Source: Actinoplanes oryzae
GTDB lineage: Bacteria > Actinomycetota > Actinomycetes > Mycobacteriales > Micromonosporaceae
Reading direction: 5' to 3'
Assembly (NCBI RefSeq): GCF_030757795.1
Contig: NZ_JAUQWH010000062.1
Coordinates: 1 to 44,972 of the forward strand
Length of the DNA stretch: 44,972 nt
A model generated the notes under the pieces. The model worked only from the letters and a program-made list of their open reading frames with translations. It made no database searches and was not told the DNA's origin. Below, piece by piece: positions 32,682 through 41,319 of the stretch (position 1 is its first letter; every line of letters starts with the position of its first letter). Both the position numbers and the translations under genes were made by a program.

Positions 32682-34220
32682 GTGAGGCGGAGAACCGCCG
32701 TGCTGCTGAGCGCGGCCGTCAGCGGCACGGTTCAGCTGATGCTGCCGGTGCTGCCGTTCGTCGGCGGGCAGCTGCTGGTCTACCTGCCGACCGCGGCGGC
32801 TGTCCTGTACGGCCTCGCCGGCTGCTGGTCCCAGGCCCGGACCGGCCACGGCCGGGTGCGGGCGGGCTGGTGGGCCGCGGTGGGCGCCGATGCGCTGCTC
32901 TCCCTCGCCTATCTGCTGGTCGCCGCGGCCGCGGTGCTGGGCCGCCCCGCGCTCGTCGACCTGGCCGGCGTGGTGGCGGTGCCCGCCGCGCTGGCCGCCG
33001 TGGTCATGCTCTGGCTGCATGCCAACCCGCCGGGCGACAGGTTCACCCGGCTCATCCAGGTGATCGACGTGACGGCGGTGGCGAGCGCCTTCTTCGTCGT
33101 CGCCTGGCAGTTCGTCCTCGGGCCGGTGGCGGCGACGCTGCCGGCGGCCACCCGGGCCCCGTTCGTGGCCCTGATGCTGCCGGACCTCTTCCTGCTGGCC
33201 GCGGCCCTCGTGCTGGTGTCCCGCACGGCACAGCGGCAGCACGTGCACGCCCTGACGCTGTTCGCCGTCGCGCTCTGCGCCATCGTCGTCGCCCAGATCA
33301 CGACCATGCACAACCTGGCCCTGCGGGACGCCTGGTACGCCCACGGCGCGGGCGCCTGCACACTGCTCGGCGGCGCGCTCGTGGCACTGGCGTCGCACGC
33401 GCAGCTGCCGCAGGCCGACACGACGGGCCGCCGCTGGTTCTCCGGGGCGTGGGCGCTGCTGCCGTACGTGCCGACCGGGCTGGCCTTCACCGGCTTCGTC
33501 TACCTGTACGCCCGGCACGGCACGCTCAGCCCCGTCCTCACCTGGACGTTGCTGACCACGGTCGGGCTGGCCTCCGTACGGCAGTTCCTGGGTCTGATGT
33601 TCGTCCGCGGCCTGCTCGCGAAGCTGGACGAGCAGCAGGTCCAGTTGCAGCATCAGGCCCATCACGACGTCCTCACCGGCCTGCCGAACCGGGCGGCGTT
33701 CTACGCCCTGCTCACCGAGGTGCTGGCCGCGGCCGGACCGGGGACCCGCACCGCGGCGCTCATGATCGACCTGGACGACTTCAAGCCGGTCAACGACACG
33801 TTCGGGCACGCCGCGGGCGACGCCCTGCTGGTCGAGGTGGGCGCCCGGCTCGCCGGGGCGCTGCGCGGCAGCGACCTGGCCGCCCGCTTCGGCGGGGACG
33901 AGTTCGTGGTGCTGCTGCCGGAGCTCGACGACGACGCCGGCGCGGAGGCCGTCGCGGCCCGGATCCTCGACCGGCTCGCCCGGCCGATCCCGGTCGCCCC
34001 GGGGTGCAGCACCGGGGCGCGGGCCAGCATCGGCGTCGGCATCGTGCTGGGGGCCGGCCACGGCCCGGACTCGCTGCTGCAGCAGGCCGACGCGGCCCTG
34101 TACGACGCCAAAGCGGCCGGCAAGGGCTCGATCCGCCGCCACCACCCCGCGGCCGGCGGCGACCGCCCCGGGTCCCCGGCCCCGGGCAGCCACCTGCGAC
34201 GGCCCAGCGTCACGATCTGA
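32682..34220 (+). CDS. Membrane-bound GGDEF diguanylate cyclase
   Basis: Cyclic di-GMP synthase of 512 residues. The N-terminal two-thirds (about 1-310) contain eight to ten hydrophobic helices forming a membrane sensor. A short coiled linker (LLAKLDEQQVQLQHQAHHD) leads to the GGDEF domain (about 330-485). The active site is intact (ARFGGDEFVVLLPEL), and an RxxD inhibitory site (RGSD) stands five residues before GGDEF, so product inhibition is expected. There is no EAL domain. GTG at 32682 is chosen as the first start before the first helix, with AGGA just upstream. The input signal is unknown. Confidence 0.9.
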   Translation: MRRRTAVLLSAAVSGTVQLMLPVLPFVGGQLLVYLPTAAAVLYGLAGCWSQARTGHGRVRAGWWAAVGADALLSLAYLLVAAAAVLGRPALVDLAGVVAVPAALAAVVMLWLHANPPGDRFTRLIQVIDVTAVASAFFVVAWQFVLGPVAATLPAATRAPFVALMLPDLFLLAAALVLVSRTAQRQHVHALTLFAVALCAIVVAQITTMHNLALRDAWYAHGAGACTLLGGALVALASHAQLPQADTTGRRWFSGAWALLPYVPTGLAFTGFVYLYARHGTLSPVLTWTLLTTVGLASVRQFLGLMFVRGLLAKLDEQQVQLQHQAHHDVLTGLPNRAAFYALLTEVLAAAGPGTRTAALMIDLDDFKPVNDTFGHAAGDALLVEVGARLAGALRGSDLAARFGGDEFVVLLPELDDDAGAEAVAARILDRLARPIPVAPGCSTGARASIGVGIVLGAGHGPDSLLQQADAALYDAKAAGKGSIRRHHPAAGGDRPGSPAPGSHLRRPSVTI

Positions 34221-34241
34221 CGCCCGGGTGGCCGTACGGAT

Positions 34242-35075
34242 CTATTCCAGGTGGAAGCGCTCCTGGACGGCGAGGGCGGCGAGGGCCTGCGGGGACAGCG
34301 GGAGCTGCTGCAGGGCCGGCGCGGTGCTCGTGCCGCTGGAGGGCCGGCGGCTCTGGGCGACGTAGACGACCGTCCCGTCGGGGTGCCGGTAGGCCGCCCA
34401 CTGGTCCGGTTGCCGGCCGGCCGGGCCGTCGACCACGGCGACCTTGCTGCCGCCGGCGGTGACGAGCCGGCACGTGCCGCCCAGCATCCAGAACGCGCGG
34501 CCGGTCGCGCACAGGTCGGCCGGCAGGCCGTTGCCGGTGGTGTGGACCTCGGCGAGCAGCTCGCCGGTGCGGCCGCCCTTGCTGACGGCGGCGTAGGCCA
34601 TGTACTCCCACGTCGAGCCGCTGTTGTCGCCGCCGACCTGGGCCTGGTGATATTGCGCCGGCACCTCCGCGGTCGTCCCCTCCGGGGTGGTCCAGCCGCC
34701 GGGGACGACGGCGAGGAGCTGCTCCAGCAACGTCGCGCCCTGCTCGTAGCGGGGGCCGGAGCGGGCGGTGGCGTCCTGCTGCGGGTGGCCGTCGCCGTCG
34801 AGCGGCCAGCTGGGCTTGGTGTCGACGGCGGTCGGGGTGGGCACGGCCGAGGGAGGTGCCGGGGCCGGGCCCGCGACCGGGGCCGCGGGCGCTTGCAGGG
34901 CCGCGGCGGCCGCGACGGTGGTCACGCCGACGACGGCGGCCGCGGCGAATCCCGTCGCGGCGGCGCGGCGGCGGACGGCCCGGCGGCCGGCGGCCAGGAC
35001 CGGGGCGCTGTCCATCGGGGGCGGGGCGGTGGTCATCGTCGTGTGCAGGGCGCGGCGGAGCTCGTTCTCGTCCAA
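34242..35075 (-). CDS. Membrane protein paired with a SigE-family sigma factor (putative anti-sigma partner)
   Basis: Predicted protein of 277 residues with a short cytoplasmic N-terminus (DENELRRALHTTM, then an Arg-rich stretch), one transmembrane helix (about 46-68) and an external domain after a Pro/Ala linker. Proteins of this layout commonly follow SigE-family sigma genes in actinomycetes. The cytoplasmic part is short and has no zinc-finger, so an anti-sigma role is possible but unproven. A TTG at 35075 starts the typical DENELRRAL motif 8 bases after the sigma stop; ATG at 35036 is the alternative. Operon with the sigma gene. Confidence 0.75.
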   Translation of the reverse strand: MDENELRRALHTTMTTAPPPMDSAPVLAAGRRAVRRRAAATGFAAAAVVGVTTVAAAAALQAPAAPVAGPAPAPPSAVPTPTAVDTKPSWPLDGDGHPQQDATARSGPRYEQGATLLEQLLAVVPGGWTTPEGTTAEVPAQYHQAQVGGDNSGSTWEYMAYAAVSKGGRTGELLAEVHTTGNGLPADLCATGRAFWMLGGTCRLVTAGGSKVAVVDGPAGRQPDQWAAYRHPDGTVVYVAQSRRPSSGTSTAPALQQLPLSPQALAALAVQERFHLE

Positions 35076-35083
35076 GGGTCTGC

Positions 35084-35572
35084 CTAACTCGCGGTCACGG
35101 ACAGCAGGGTGCGCAGGGTGGCCAGGCCCCGGGCGGCCTGGCTCTTGACGGTGCCTTCGGAGCAGTTCAGGGCGGCGGCGGTGGCCTCGACGGACAGGTC
35201 CTCCCAGTAGCGCAGGACCAGCACGGCGCGCTGCCGGGGCGGCACGGCGGCCAGGGCCCGGACCAGCATCAGCCGGTCGTCCGGGTCCGGCTCGTCGCCG
35301 GTCCGGTCGAAGTCCTGCCCGTACGGCTGCTCGCGCCGCCGCCACCCGCGACGTCCGTCGTCGATGAAGGTGCGCAGCAGCATCCGCCGCACGTACGGGT
35401 CGAGGGCCTCGTGCCGGGTCACGCGCTGCCAGTGCACGTACAGCTTGGTGAACGCCGTCTGCACCAGGTCCTCGGCCCGGTGCCAGTCGCCGCACAGCAG
35501 GTACGCCGTCGCCCGCATCGCCCCGGACCGGGCCGCGAAGTACTCGGCGAACGCCGCGTCGCGGTCGCTCAT
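35084..35572 (-). CDS. SigE-family ECF RNA polymerase sigma factor
   Basis: ECF sigma factor of 162 residues. Region 2 includes FAEYFAARSGAMRATAYLLCGDWHRAEDLVQTAFTKLYVHW and region 4 PPRQRAVLVLRYWEDLSVEATAAALNCSEGTVKSQAARGLATLR, matching the large actinobacterial SigE family. ATG at 35572 has a strong site GGGAGAGGAC; a longer frame from 35605 is less likely. It is cotranscribed with the membrane protein downstream, which may tune its activity. Targets cannot be deduced here. Confidence 0.92.
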   Translation of the reverse strand: MSDRDAAFAEYFAARSGAMRATAYLLCGDWHRAEDLVQTAFTKLYVHWQRVTRHEALDPYVRRMLLRTFIDDGRRGWRRREQPYGQDFDRTGDEPDPDDRLMLVRALAAVPPRQRAVLVLRYWEDLSVEATAAALNCSEGTVKSQAARGLATLRTLLSVTAS

Positions 35573-35681
35573 GTCCTCTCCCGTCTCGTCGGTCGGGTCA
35601 AACACGAGACCGGACCGGCGCCGGGTTGCACGACGGCCCGGCTTTCCTCAAGTACGCCGCCGGGGTGCCGTTGTGCCGCGC

Positions 35682-36389
35682 ATGGCTCGTACCGTTCTCT
35701 CCCGCCGGGCGCTCCTCGCCACCGGCGGCGCCGCCCTCGTCACCACCGCCCTCCCGGCCGTCGCCGCGAACGCCGCCACGCCCCAGGCCGCCGCGGCCGC
35801 CACCACGCCGGGCGCCGCGCTGGAGCTGCTGCTCGCGGGCAACCGCCGGGTGGTGGCCGGGAAGCCCACGCACCCGAACCACAGCGCCGCGCAGCGCCGG
35901 AAGGTGGCCACCGCGCAGCACCCGTTCGCGATCACGCTCGGGTGCGCCGACTCGCGGGTCTCCCCGGAGGTGCTCTTCGACCGCGGGGTGGGCGACATCT
36001 TCGACAACCGGGTGGCCGGGAACATCGTCGACGATCTGCTGCTCGGCAGCGTCGAGTTCGCCGTGGCGGAGTTCGCCACCCCGCTGATCATGGTGCTGGG
36101 TCACGAGCGCTGCGGGGCGATCAAGGCGACCCTCGGGGTGGTGCGGGACGGCGGCACCCCGCCCGGGCACATCGGCGCGATCGTGCACGCCCTGCGGCCG
36201 GTCGTCGAGCCGCTGGCGGGCGGGTCCGGCGACGTCGTGGAGCAGGCCGTGCAGGACAATGTGCGTACGCAGGCCGCGGCGCTGATCAACCGCAGCGAGC
36301 TGATCCGGGAGCGGGTCGCCGCGGGCGCCCTGCGCGTCGTCGGCGCCCGGTACGACCTCGACACCGGGCGCGTCACGATCGTGAAGTGA
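35682..36389 (+). CDS. Tat-exported beta-carbonic anhydrase
   Basis: Zinc enzyme of 235 residues interconverting CO2 and bicarbonate. A twin-arginine signal (VLSRRALLATGG, cleavage near ANA-AT) sends it outside the membrane. The zinc ligands are visible: Cys88 and Asp90 in GCADSRVSPE, His141 and Cys144 in GHERCGA, and the family GDIFDNRVAGN segment. ATG at 35682 is preferred; an in-frame GTG lies three codons upstream. It is divergent from the SigE-family sigma gene and abuts a convergent universal stress protein gene. Confidence 0.92.
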   Translation: MARTVLSRRALLATGGAALVTTALPAVAANAATPQAAAAATTPGAALELLLAGNRRVVAGKPTHPNHSAAQRRKVATAQHPFAITLGCADSRVSPEVLFDRGVGDIFDNRVAGNIVDDLLLGSVEFAVAEFATPLIMVLGHERCGAIKATLGVVRDGGTPPGHIGAIVHALRPVVEPLAGGSGDVVEQAVQDNVRTQAAALINRSELIRERVAAGALRVVGARYDLDTGRVTIVK

Positions 36390-36815
36390 TCAGGGCCCGT
36401 CCGGCCGGTGCGGGTGGGTGATCACCAGCACCGGCCGGGCGGACTTCTCGATGAGCTCGAGCGGCACGCTGCCGAGCAGCCGTTGCGCCACGGCGGGACG
36501 GCCGCTGGAGCCGACCACGATCAGGTCGGCAGCCTCGGACTCCGCGAAGCCGAGGATGCGGTCGAGCGGGCGCCCGGGCAGGACGGCCGTCGTGACCTCG
36601 ATGCCGGCACCGGCGATGCGCTGCGCCGCGGCGGCGGCCGCCTCCTCCGCACGCTCGGCGGAGACGCTGCGCGGGGCGGCGGCGAGGCGTTCCAGCTCGA
36701 CCGCGTCGACGGCGACGACCGCGACCGAGGCGCCGGTCTGGCGGGCGAGGTCGATGACGGCGTCGGCGACCCACGGCTGGTCGGCCCCGGGCTTTGCTGC
36801 CAGCACGATGCGCAT
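36390..36815 (-). CDS. Universal stress protein
   Basis: Single UspA domain of 141 residues. The ATP-binding signature G-2x-G-9x-G-S is present in VVGSSGRPAVAQRLLGS near the C-terminus, so this is probably an ATP-binding Usp. ATG at 36815 has GGGAGG at 9 bases; the ATG at 36824 would sit on the ribosome site and is unlikely. Its stop touches the end of the convergent carbonic anhydrase gene (36389/36390). It is divergent from the APC permease. Confidence 0.9.
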   Translation of the reverse strand: MRIVLAAKPGADQPWVADAVIDLARQTGASVAVVAVDAVELERLAAAPRSVSAERAEEAAAAAAQRIAGAGIEVTTAVLPGRPLDRILGFAESEAADLIVVGSSGRPAVAQRLLGSVPLELIEKSARPVLVITHPHRPDGP

Positions 36816-36875
36816 GCCGTCCATCCTCCCCGCGCGAGTGTCGCATGTCGACAGGCGCGGACGCGGAGGATCACC

Positions 36876-36881
36876 TAACGT
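36876..36881 (+). promoter_or_regulatory. -10 element of a leaderless promoter (APC permease)
   Basis: TAACGT ends 6 bases before the ATG at 36888. Confidence 0.45.
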
Positions 36882-36887
36882 GAGTAG

Positions 36888-38234
36888 ATGGTCGAGACAA
36901 CGCACGAGCAGCCCGCGCTCAAGCGGGTCATGGGACCGGGCCTGCTGCTGCTCTTCGTGGTGGGCGACATCCTCGGCACCGGCGTGTACGCGCTCACCGG
37001 CCGGGTCGCGTCCGAGGTCGGCGGCGCGGTGTGGCTGCCGTTCCTGTGCGCGTTCGTGGTGGCGCTGCTCACCGCGTTCAGCTACCTGGAGCTGGTGACG
37101 AAGTATCCCCGGGCGGCCGGCGCGGCGCTCTACACGCACAAGGCGTTCGGCATCCACTTCCTCACGTTCCTGGTCACCTTCGCGGTCATGTGCTCCGGAC
37201 TGACCTCGGCGTCCAGCGCGTCGAAGGCGTTCGCGGAGAACTTCGGCGAGGCGTTCGACCTGACGCTGAGCGAGGGCGTGGGCCTGACGGCCGTGGCGCT
37301 CGGCTTCATGACCCTGATCGCGCTGATCAACTTCCGCGGCGTGGGCGAGAGCGTGAAGCTCAACGTCCTGCTCACCTGCGTCGAGCTGACCGGCCTGCTG
37401 ATCGTGATCTGCATCGGCGCGTGGGCGATCGGCGGCGGCGACGGCGACCTGTCGCGGCTCAACGACTTCAACGCCGCCGAGGGCGAGTCGCCGTTCTTCG
37501 CGGTCACGGCGGCGACGGCGCTGGCGTTCTTCGCGATGGTCGGCTTCGAGGACTCGGTCAACATGGCCGAGGAGACCAAGGACCCGGTCCGCATCTTCCC
37601 GCGCGTCATGCTGCTGGGCATCTGCCTGACCGGGGTCATCTACGTCCTGGTGTCGCTGTCCTCGGTGGCGCTGGTCGCGCCGGACGAGCTGGGCGAGGGC
37701 GACGCGCCGCTGCTCAAGGTCGTCGAGGCGGGCGCGGCGGGCTTCCCCCTGTGGATCTTCGCCTTCATCACCATGTTCGCGGTCGCCAACAGCGCCCTGA
37801 TCAACATGCTGATGGCCAGCAGGCTCCTGTACGGCATGGCGAACGAACGCGTCCTGCCGCGCGTGCTCGGACGCGTGCACCCCGGCCGGCGTACCCCGTG
37901 GGTCGGGATCGTCTTCACCACGGTGATCGCCTTCGGCCTGATCTGGTTCGCGGACCTGACCGCCCTGGGCGGCACCACCTCGCTGCTCCTCCTCTGCGTC
38001 TTCACCGTGGTCAACATCGCCGTCCTGGTCCTGCGCCGCGACACCGTGGAGCACAAGCACTTCCGCGCACCGACCGCCATCCCGGTCATCGGCGCGATCG
38101 CCTGCGCCTACCTGGCGAGCCCGCTGTCCGGCCGGGCCGCCGCGGACTACCGCGTCGCCGGCATCCTCCTCGTCATCGGCGTGATCCTGTGGGCCGTCAC
38201 CTTCGTCACCCAGCGACGGGCCCGCCAGGGCTGA
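36888..38234 (+). CDS. APC family amino acid permease
   Basis: Amino acid or polyamine transporter of 448 residues with about 12 transmembrane helices. The first helix carries the unwound substrate-binding motif of the APC fold (VVGDILGTGVYALTGRVASEVGG). ELVTKYPRAAGAALYTHKAFG and GFEDSVNMAEETKDPVRIFPR are further family signatures. The substrate is not clear; the CAT/YfnA-like pattern suggests cationic or neutral amino acids. The start is preceded by TAACGT at leaderless distance. Confidence 0.9.
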   Translation: MVETTHEQPALKRVMGPGLLLLFVVGDILGTGVYALTGRVASEVGGAVWLPFLCAFVVALLTAFSYLELVTKYPRAAGAALYTHKAFGIHFLTFLVTFAVMCSGLTSASSASKAFAENFGEAFDLTLSEGVGLTAVALGFMTLIALINFRGVGESVKLNVLLTCVELTGLLIVICIGAWAIGGGDGDLSRLNDFNAAEGESPFFAVTAATALAFFAMVGFEDSVNMAEETKDPVRIFPRVMLLGICLTGVIYVLVSLSSVALVAPDELGEGDAPLLKVVEAGAAGFPLWIFAFITMFAVANSALINMLMASRLLYGMANERVLPRVLGRVHPGRRTPWVGIVFTTVIAFGLIWFADLTALGGTTSLLLLCVFTVVNIAVLVLRRDTVEHKHFRAPTAIPVIGAIACAYLASPLSGRAAADYRVAGILLVIGVILWAVTFVTQRRARQG

Positions 38235-38338
38235 GGTCGCCCGAACCGCGTTCGGCGTCATCCTGCTCGCCACGGCCGCCATCGTCCTCGATCCGACCGG
38301 GCGGCCCCGGCAGGCCGAAGTGGATCTCCACAAGCATA

Positions 38339-38356
38339 GATGTTTACGTTAACATC
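38339..38356. promoter_or_regulatory. LacI-type operator before the GH30-like gene
   Basis: Near-perfect palindrome GATGTTTACGTTAACATC, with the central CG expected for LacI-family regulators, 37 bases before the GTG start. A partial second copy (CGATGATGTTAC, 38369-38380) follows. Sugar-controlled repression is likely; the regulator is not in this window. Confidence 0.6.
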
Positions 38357-38393
38357 ATCGCCATGTGTCGATGATGTTACGAAGGGACATCCG

Positions 38394-41255
38394 GTGCTGA
38401 GACAGGTCACGGCTGCGCTGGCCGCAGCGATCGTGGGCTTCGGCGTGAGCCCCGCCCACGCGCAACCGCAAGCCCCGGGGGACGCGACGAACGACGTCAC
38501 CGTGCGCCCCGATCCGGCGTACCAGGGGCAGGCCTTCGAGGGGTGGGGCACGAGCCTCGTCTGGTTCGCCAACGCGACCGGCGACTACCCCGACGAGATC
38601 CGCGAGAAGCTGGCCGACCTCGTCTTCGGGGAGGACGGCCTCAACCTGAACATCGCCCGCTACAACATCGGCGGCGGCAACGCCCCCGACGTTCCCGACT
38701 ACCTGCGCAAGGGCGGCGCGGTCGAGGGCTGGTGGCAGGCGCCCGAGGGCACGACCCGGGCCGACAAGGACTGGTGGGACCCGGCGGACCCGGCGCACTG
38801 GAATTTGGACGCCGACGCCACGCAGCGCTGGTGGGTCGACCGGATCAAGCAGGACGTCACGCACTGGGAGACGTTCAGCAACTCGCCGCCGTACTTCCAG
38901 ACCACCAGCGGCTACGTCTCCGGCAACTTCGACGCCGGTCAGGACCAGATCCGGGCCGACACCGTGGACGACTTCGCGACGTACCTGGTGCGCGTCACCC
39001 AGGAGCTGGAGCGGGCGCACGGGATCAAGGTCGGCACCATCGATCCGCTCAACGAGCCCAACACCACCTACTGGGGTACGCAGCTCGGCCCCGACGGCAA
39101 TCCGACCGGCGGCCGCCAGGAGGGCGCGCACGCCGGCCCCGCCCTGCAGCAGCGGATCATCACGGCCCTCGCCGCCGAGCTCGACGCCGCGGGAAGTGAC
39201 ACCGTCATCTCGGCCATGGACGAGACGAACCCGGGCACCTTCGCCACCAACTGGAACGCGTACTCGCCCGAGGTGCGCGCCCTGGTGCGGCAGCTCAACG
39301 TCCACACGTACGGGACCGGGCAGCGCACCACGGTCCGCGACATCGCCAAGGGCGAGCGGAAGCCGCTGTGGATGAGCGAGGTCGAGGGCTCGTGGGGCGC
39401 CGGGCAGAGCTTCACGAGCATGGAACCGGGCCTCGGCATGGCCCGGCACATCGTCGACGACCTGCGCGAGCTGGAGCCGTCGGCGTGGGTGTTCTGGCAG
39501 CCCGTCGAGGACTACGACAACATGAAGCCCGGCGGGGAGAGCGCGGCCGGCGCCAACTGGGGCAGCATCCAGCTCCCGTTCGACTGCACGGCGGCGGACA
39601 CGCTCGAGACGTGCCCGATCTACACGAACACCAAGTTCGACACGGTCCGCAACTTCACCCACTACGTGCGGCCGGGCGACAAGCTGATCGAGGTGGACGA
39701 CACGTCGAGCGTCGCCGCGGTCACCGGGAACGGGCGTGGCGCCACGGTCGTGCACGTCAACGACGGTGACGAGGCTCGCACGGTCCAGCTCGACCTGTCG
39801 GCCTTCGGGTCCGTCGCGCGCGGTGCGACGGTCACCCCGGTGGTCACCGACGCTTCCGGCGCGCTGCGCCGGGGCAAGCCCGTCCGGGTACGCGACCGGG
39901 CCGCGACCGTCCAGGTGCCTGCCCGGTCCGTGACCACCCTGCTGGTCACCGGCGTGTCCGGCGTGGCCGCCGCCCCGAGCGGCCACGTGTTCCGCCTCGA
40001 AGGCGTGCAGAGCGGCAAGTCCCTCGACGGCACGGTCATCCGCACCACCGACCCGGCGTCCGCGACCCAGCTCTGGACGCTCACCAAGGTCGCGGGCGGC
40101 GCGAGCAACCGGGCGGAGTACACGGTGTCCTCGGCCGGCGGCTACCTGACCGGCACGGGCACCGGGGTGACGCTGTCATCGACGCCGTCGCGCTGGATCC
40201 TGTCCACGACCGGCGACGGCACGTACACGCTGATCGATGTGACCACCAAGCGGCTGCTCGAAGTCGGCGGTCAGGCCACGGCCGACGGCTCCCCGGTCTC
40301 GACCTATCTCGCGAACTCCGGGGCGAACCAGCGCTGGACCTTGATCGACGAGACCGTGCTGGGCGTCCGCCCGGCCGCCGTCTTCACCCCGCCGGGCATC
40401 GTCCCGCAGCTGCCGGCCACGGTGGACGCGGTCCGGCCCGACGGGGTGCGCGGCACCCTTCCGGTCACGTGGCAGCGGCTGCCCGACTCGACGTGGCGTC
40501 GTCCCCGCACGGTGACCGTCACCGGGCGCGCGACCGACCCGCTCGGCCACGTGTTCCAGGCCAGGGCCGTCGTCGAGATCGACACCCTGGTACGCACCGA
40601 ACCGGCGCAGGCACGCACCTTCACCGGCGCCCCGCCCGACCTGCCCGCCACGGTCACCGCGGTCGGCCGGCGCGGGATCAGGACCGAACGTGCCGTCGTC
40701 TGGGCACCGCCGGCGCCGGGCGCGTTCGACGAGCCCGGCGTCGTCACGGTCGCCGGGCGCGCCGACGCCGGGGACGGTCGCACGCTGCCCGCGACGGCCC
40801 GGGTCACCGTGACCGAGCCGGTCGAGGAGCAGGCGGCCACGGCGGGCGTCACGGCGACGTTCACCGAGCCGGGCTACTCCCCCGCCGGGCTCACCAATGG
40901 CGATCGGACGGACAAGGCCTGGTCCAACTGGAAGTCCGGCGCCAAGAACCCGTCGGACACGCTCACCGTGGCCCTGCCCCGGCAGCGGGTGCTGAGCAAG
41001 GTCGCCGTCCACTTCTACCGCGACGGTGGTGACAGCTACCCGCGAAGCGTGCAGCTGCAGGTACGTGACGCGGCCGGCGGGTGGGCCGACGCGGGCGCCC
41101 CGGTGGACGTACCCTCCGGCGGGTCCGCCGCTCCGGTGGTGACCGTGCCGGCGAGCGCGACAAGCGACGCGGTCCGGGTGGTCCTGACGGCCCGGCCCGA
41201 GCAGCACATCACGATGAGCGAAATCGAGGTGTACGCCCTGACCGCGGCAAGCTGA
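38394..41255 (+). CDS. Secreted GH30-like endo-beta-1,6-galactanase-type hydrolase with ricin, Ig-like and F5/8-type modules
   Basis: Secreted hydrolase of 953 residues. The signal peptide ends near AHA-QP (about 23). The GH30-like catalytic region spans about 30-540: FEGWGTSLVWFA and LNIARYNIGGGNAP are typical of bacterial endo-beta-1,6-galactanases, the acid/base is Glu221 (LNEPNTTYWG) and the nucleophile probably Glu329 (WMSEVEG). Next come a ricin-type lectin module (about 550-655), two bacterial Ig-like (Big_4-type) domains (about 665-815) and a C-terminal F5/8 type C/CBM32-like module (about 820-950). The likely target is plant arabinogalactan. GTG at 38394 has AAGGGA upstream and starts the signal peptide; a palindromic operator precedes it. 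Confidence 0.9.
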   Translation: MLRQVTAALAAAIVGFGVSPAHAQPQAPGDATNDVTVRPDPAYQGQAFEGWGTSLVWFANATGDYPDEIREKLADLVFGEDGLNLNIARYNIGGGNAPDVPDYLRKGGAVEGWWQAPEGTTRADKDWWDPADPAHWNLDADATQRWWVDRIKQDVTHWETFSNSPPYFQTTSGYVSGNFDAGQDQIRADTVDDFATYLVRVTQELERAHGIKVGTIDPLNEPNTTYWGTQLGPDGNPTGGRQEGAHAGPALQQRIITALAAELDAAGSDTVISAMDETNPGTFATNWNAYSPEVRALVRQLNVHTYGTGQRTTVRDIAKGERKPLWMSEVEGSWGAGQSFTSMEPGLGMARHIVDDLRELEPSAWVFWQPVEDYDNMKPGGESAAGANWGSIQLPFDCTAADTLETCPIYTNTKFDTVRNFTHYVRPGDKLIEVDDTSSVAAVTGNGRGATVVHVNDGDEARTVQLDLSAFGSVARGATVTPVVTDASGALRRGKPVRVRDRAATVQVPARSVTTLLVTGVSGVAAAPSGHVFRLEGVQSGKSLDGTVIRTTDPASATQLWTLTKVAGGASNRAEYTVSSAGGYLTGTGTGVTLSSTPSRWILSTTGDGTYTLIDVTTKRLLEVGGQATADGSPVSTYLANSGANQRWTLIDETVLGVRPAAVFTPPGIVPQLPATVDAVRPDGVRGTLPVTWQRLPDSTWRRPRTVTVTGRATDPLGHVFQARAVVEIDTLVRTEPAQARTFTGAPPDLPATVTAVGRRGIRTERAVVWAPPAPGAFDEPGVVTVAGRADAGDGRTLPATARVTVTEPVEEQAATAGVTATFTEPGYSPAGLTNGDRTDKAWSNWKSGAKNPSDTLTVALPRQRVLSKVAVHFYRDGGDSYPRSVQLQVRDAAGGWADAGAPVDVPSGGSAAPVVTVPASATSDAVRVVLTARPEQHITMSEIEVYALTAAS

Positions 41256-41319
41256 TCTCCCCAGCACCCGAACGCACAGCCGCCGGCGGTCGCCCAGGCT
41301 CCCGGCCAAGCGGCCGGCG

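Noticed and set aside
36816..38333. The frame of the universal stress protein extends upstream to 38333
   Set aside because: It is antisense to the APC permease and highly repetitive in composition; the ATG at 36815 has a ribosome site.
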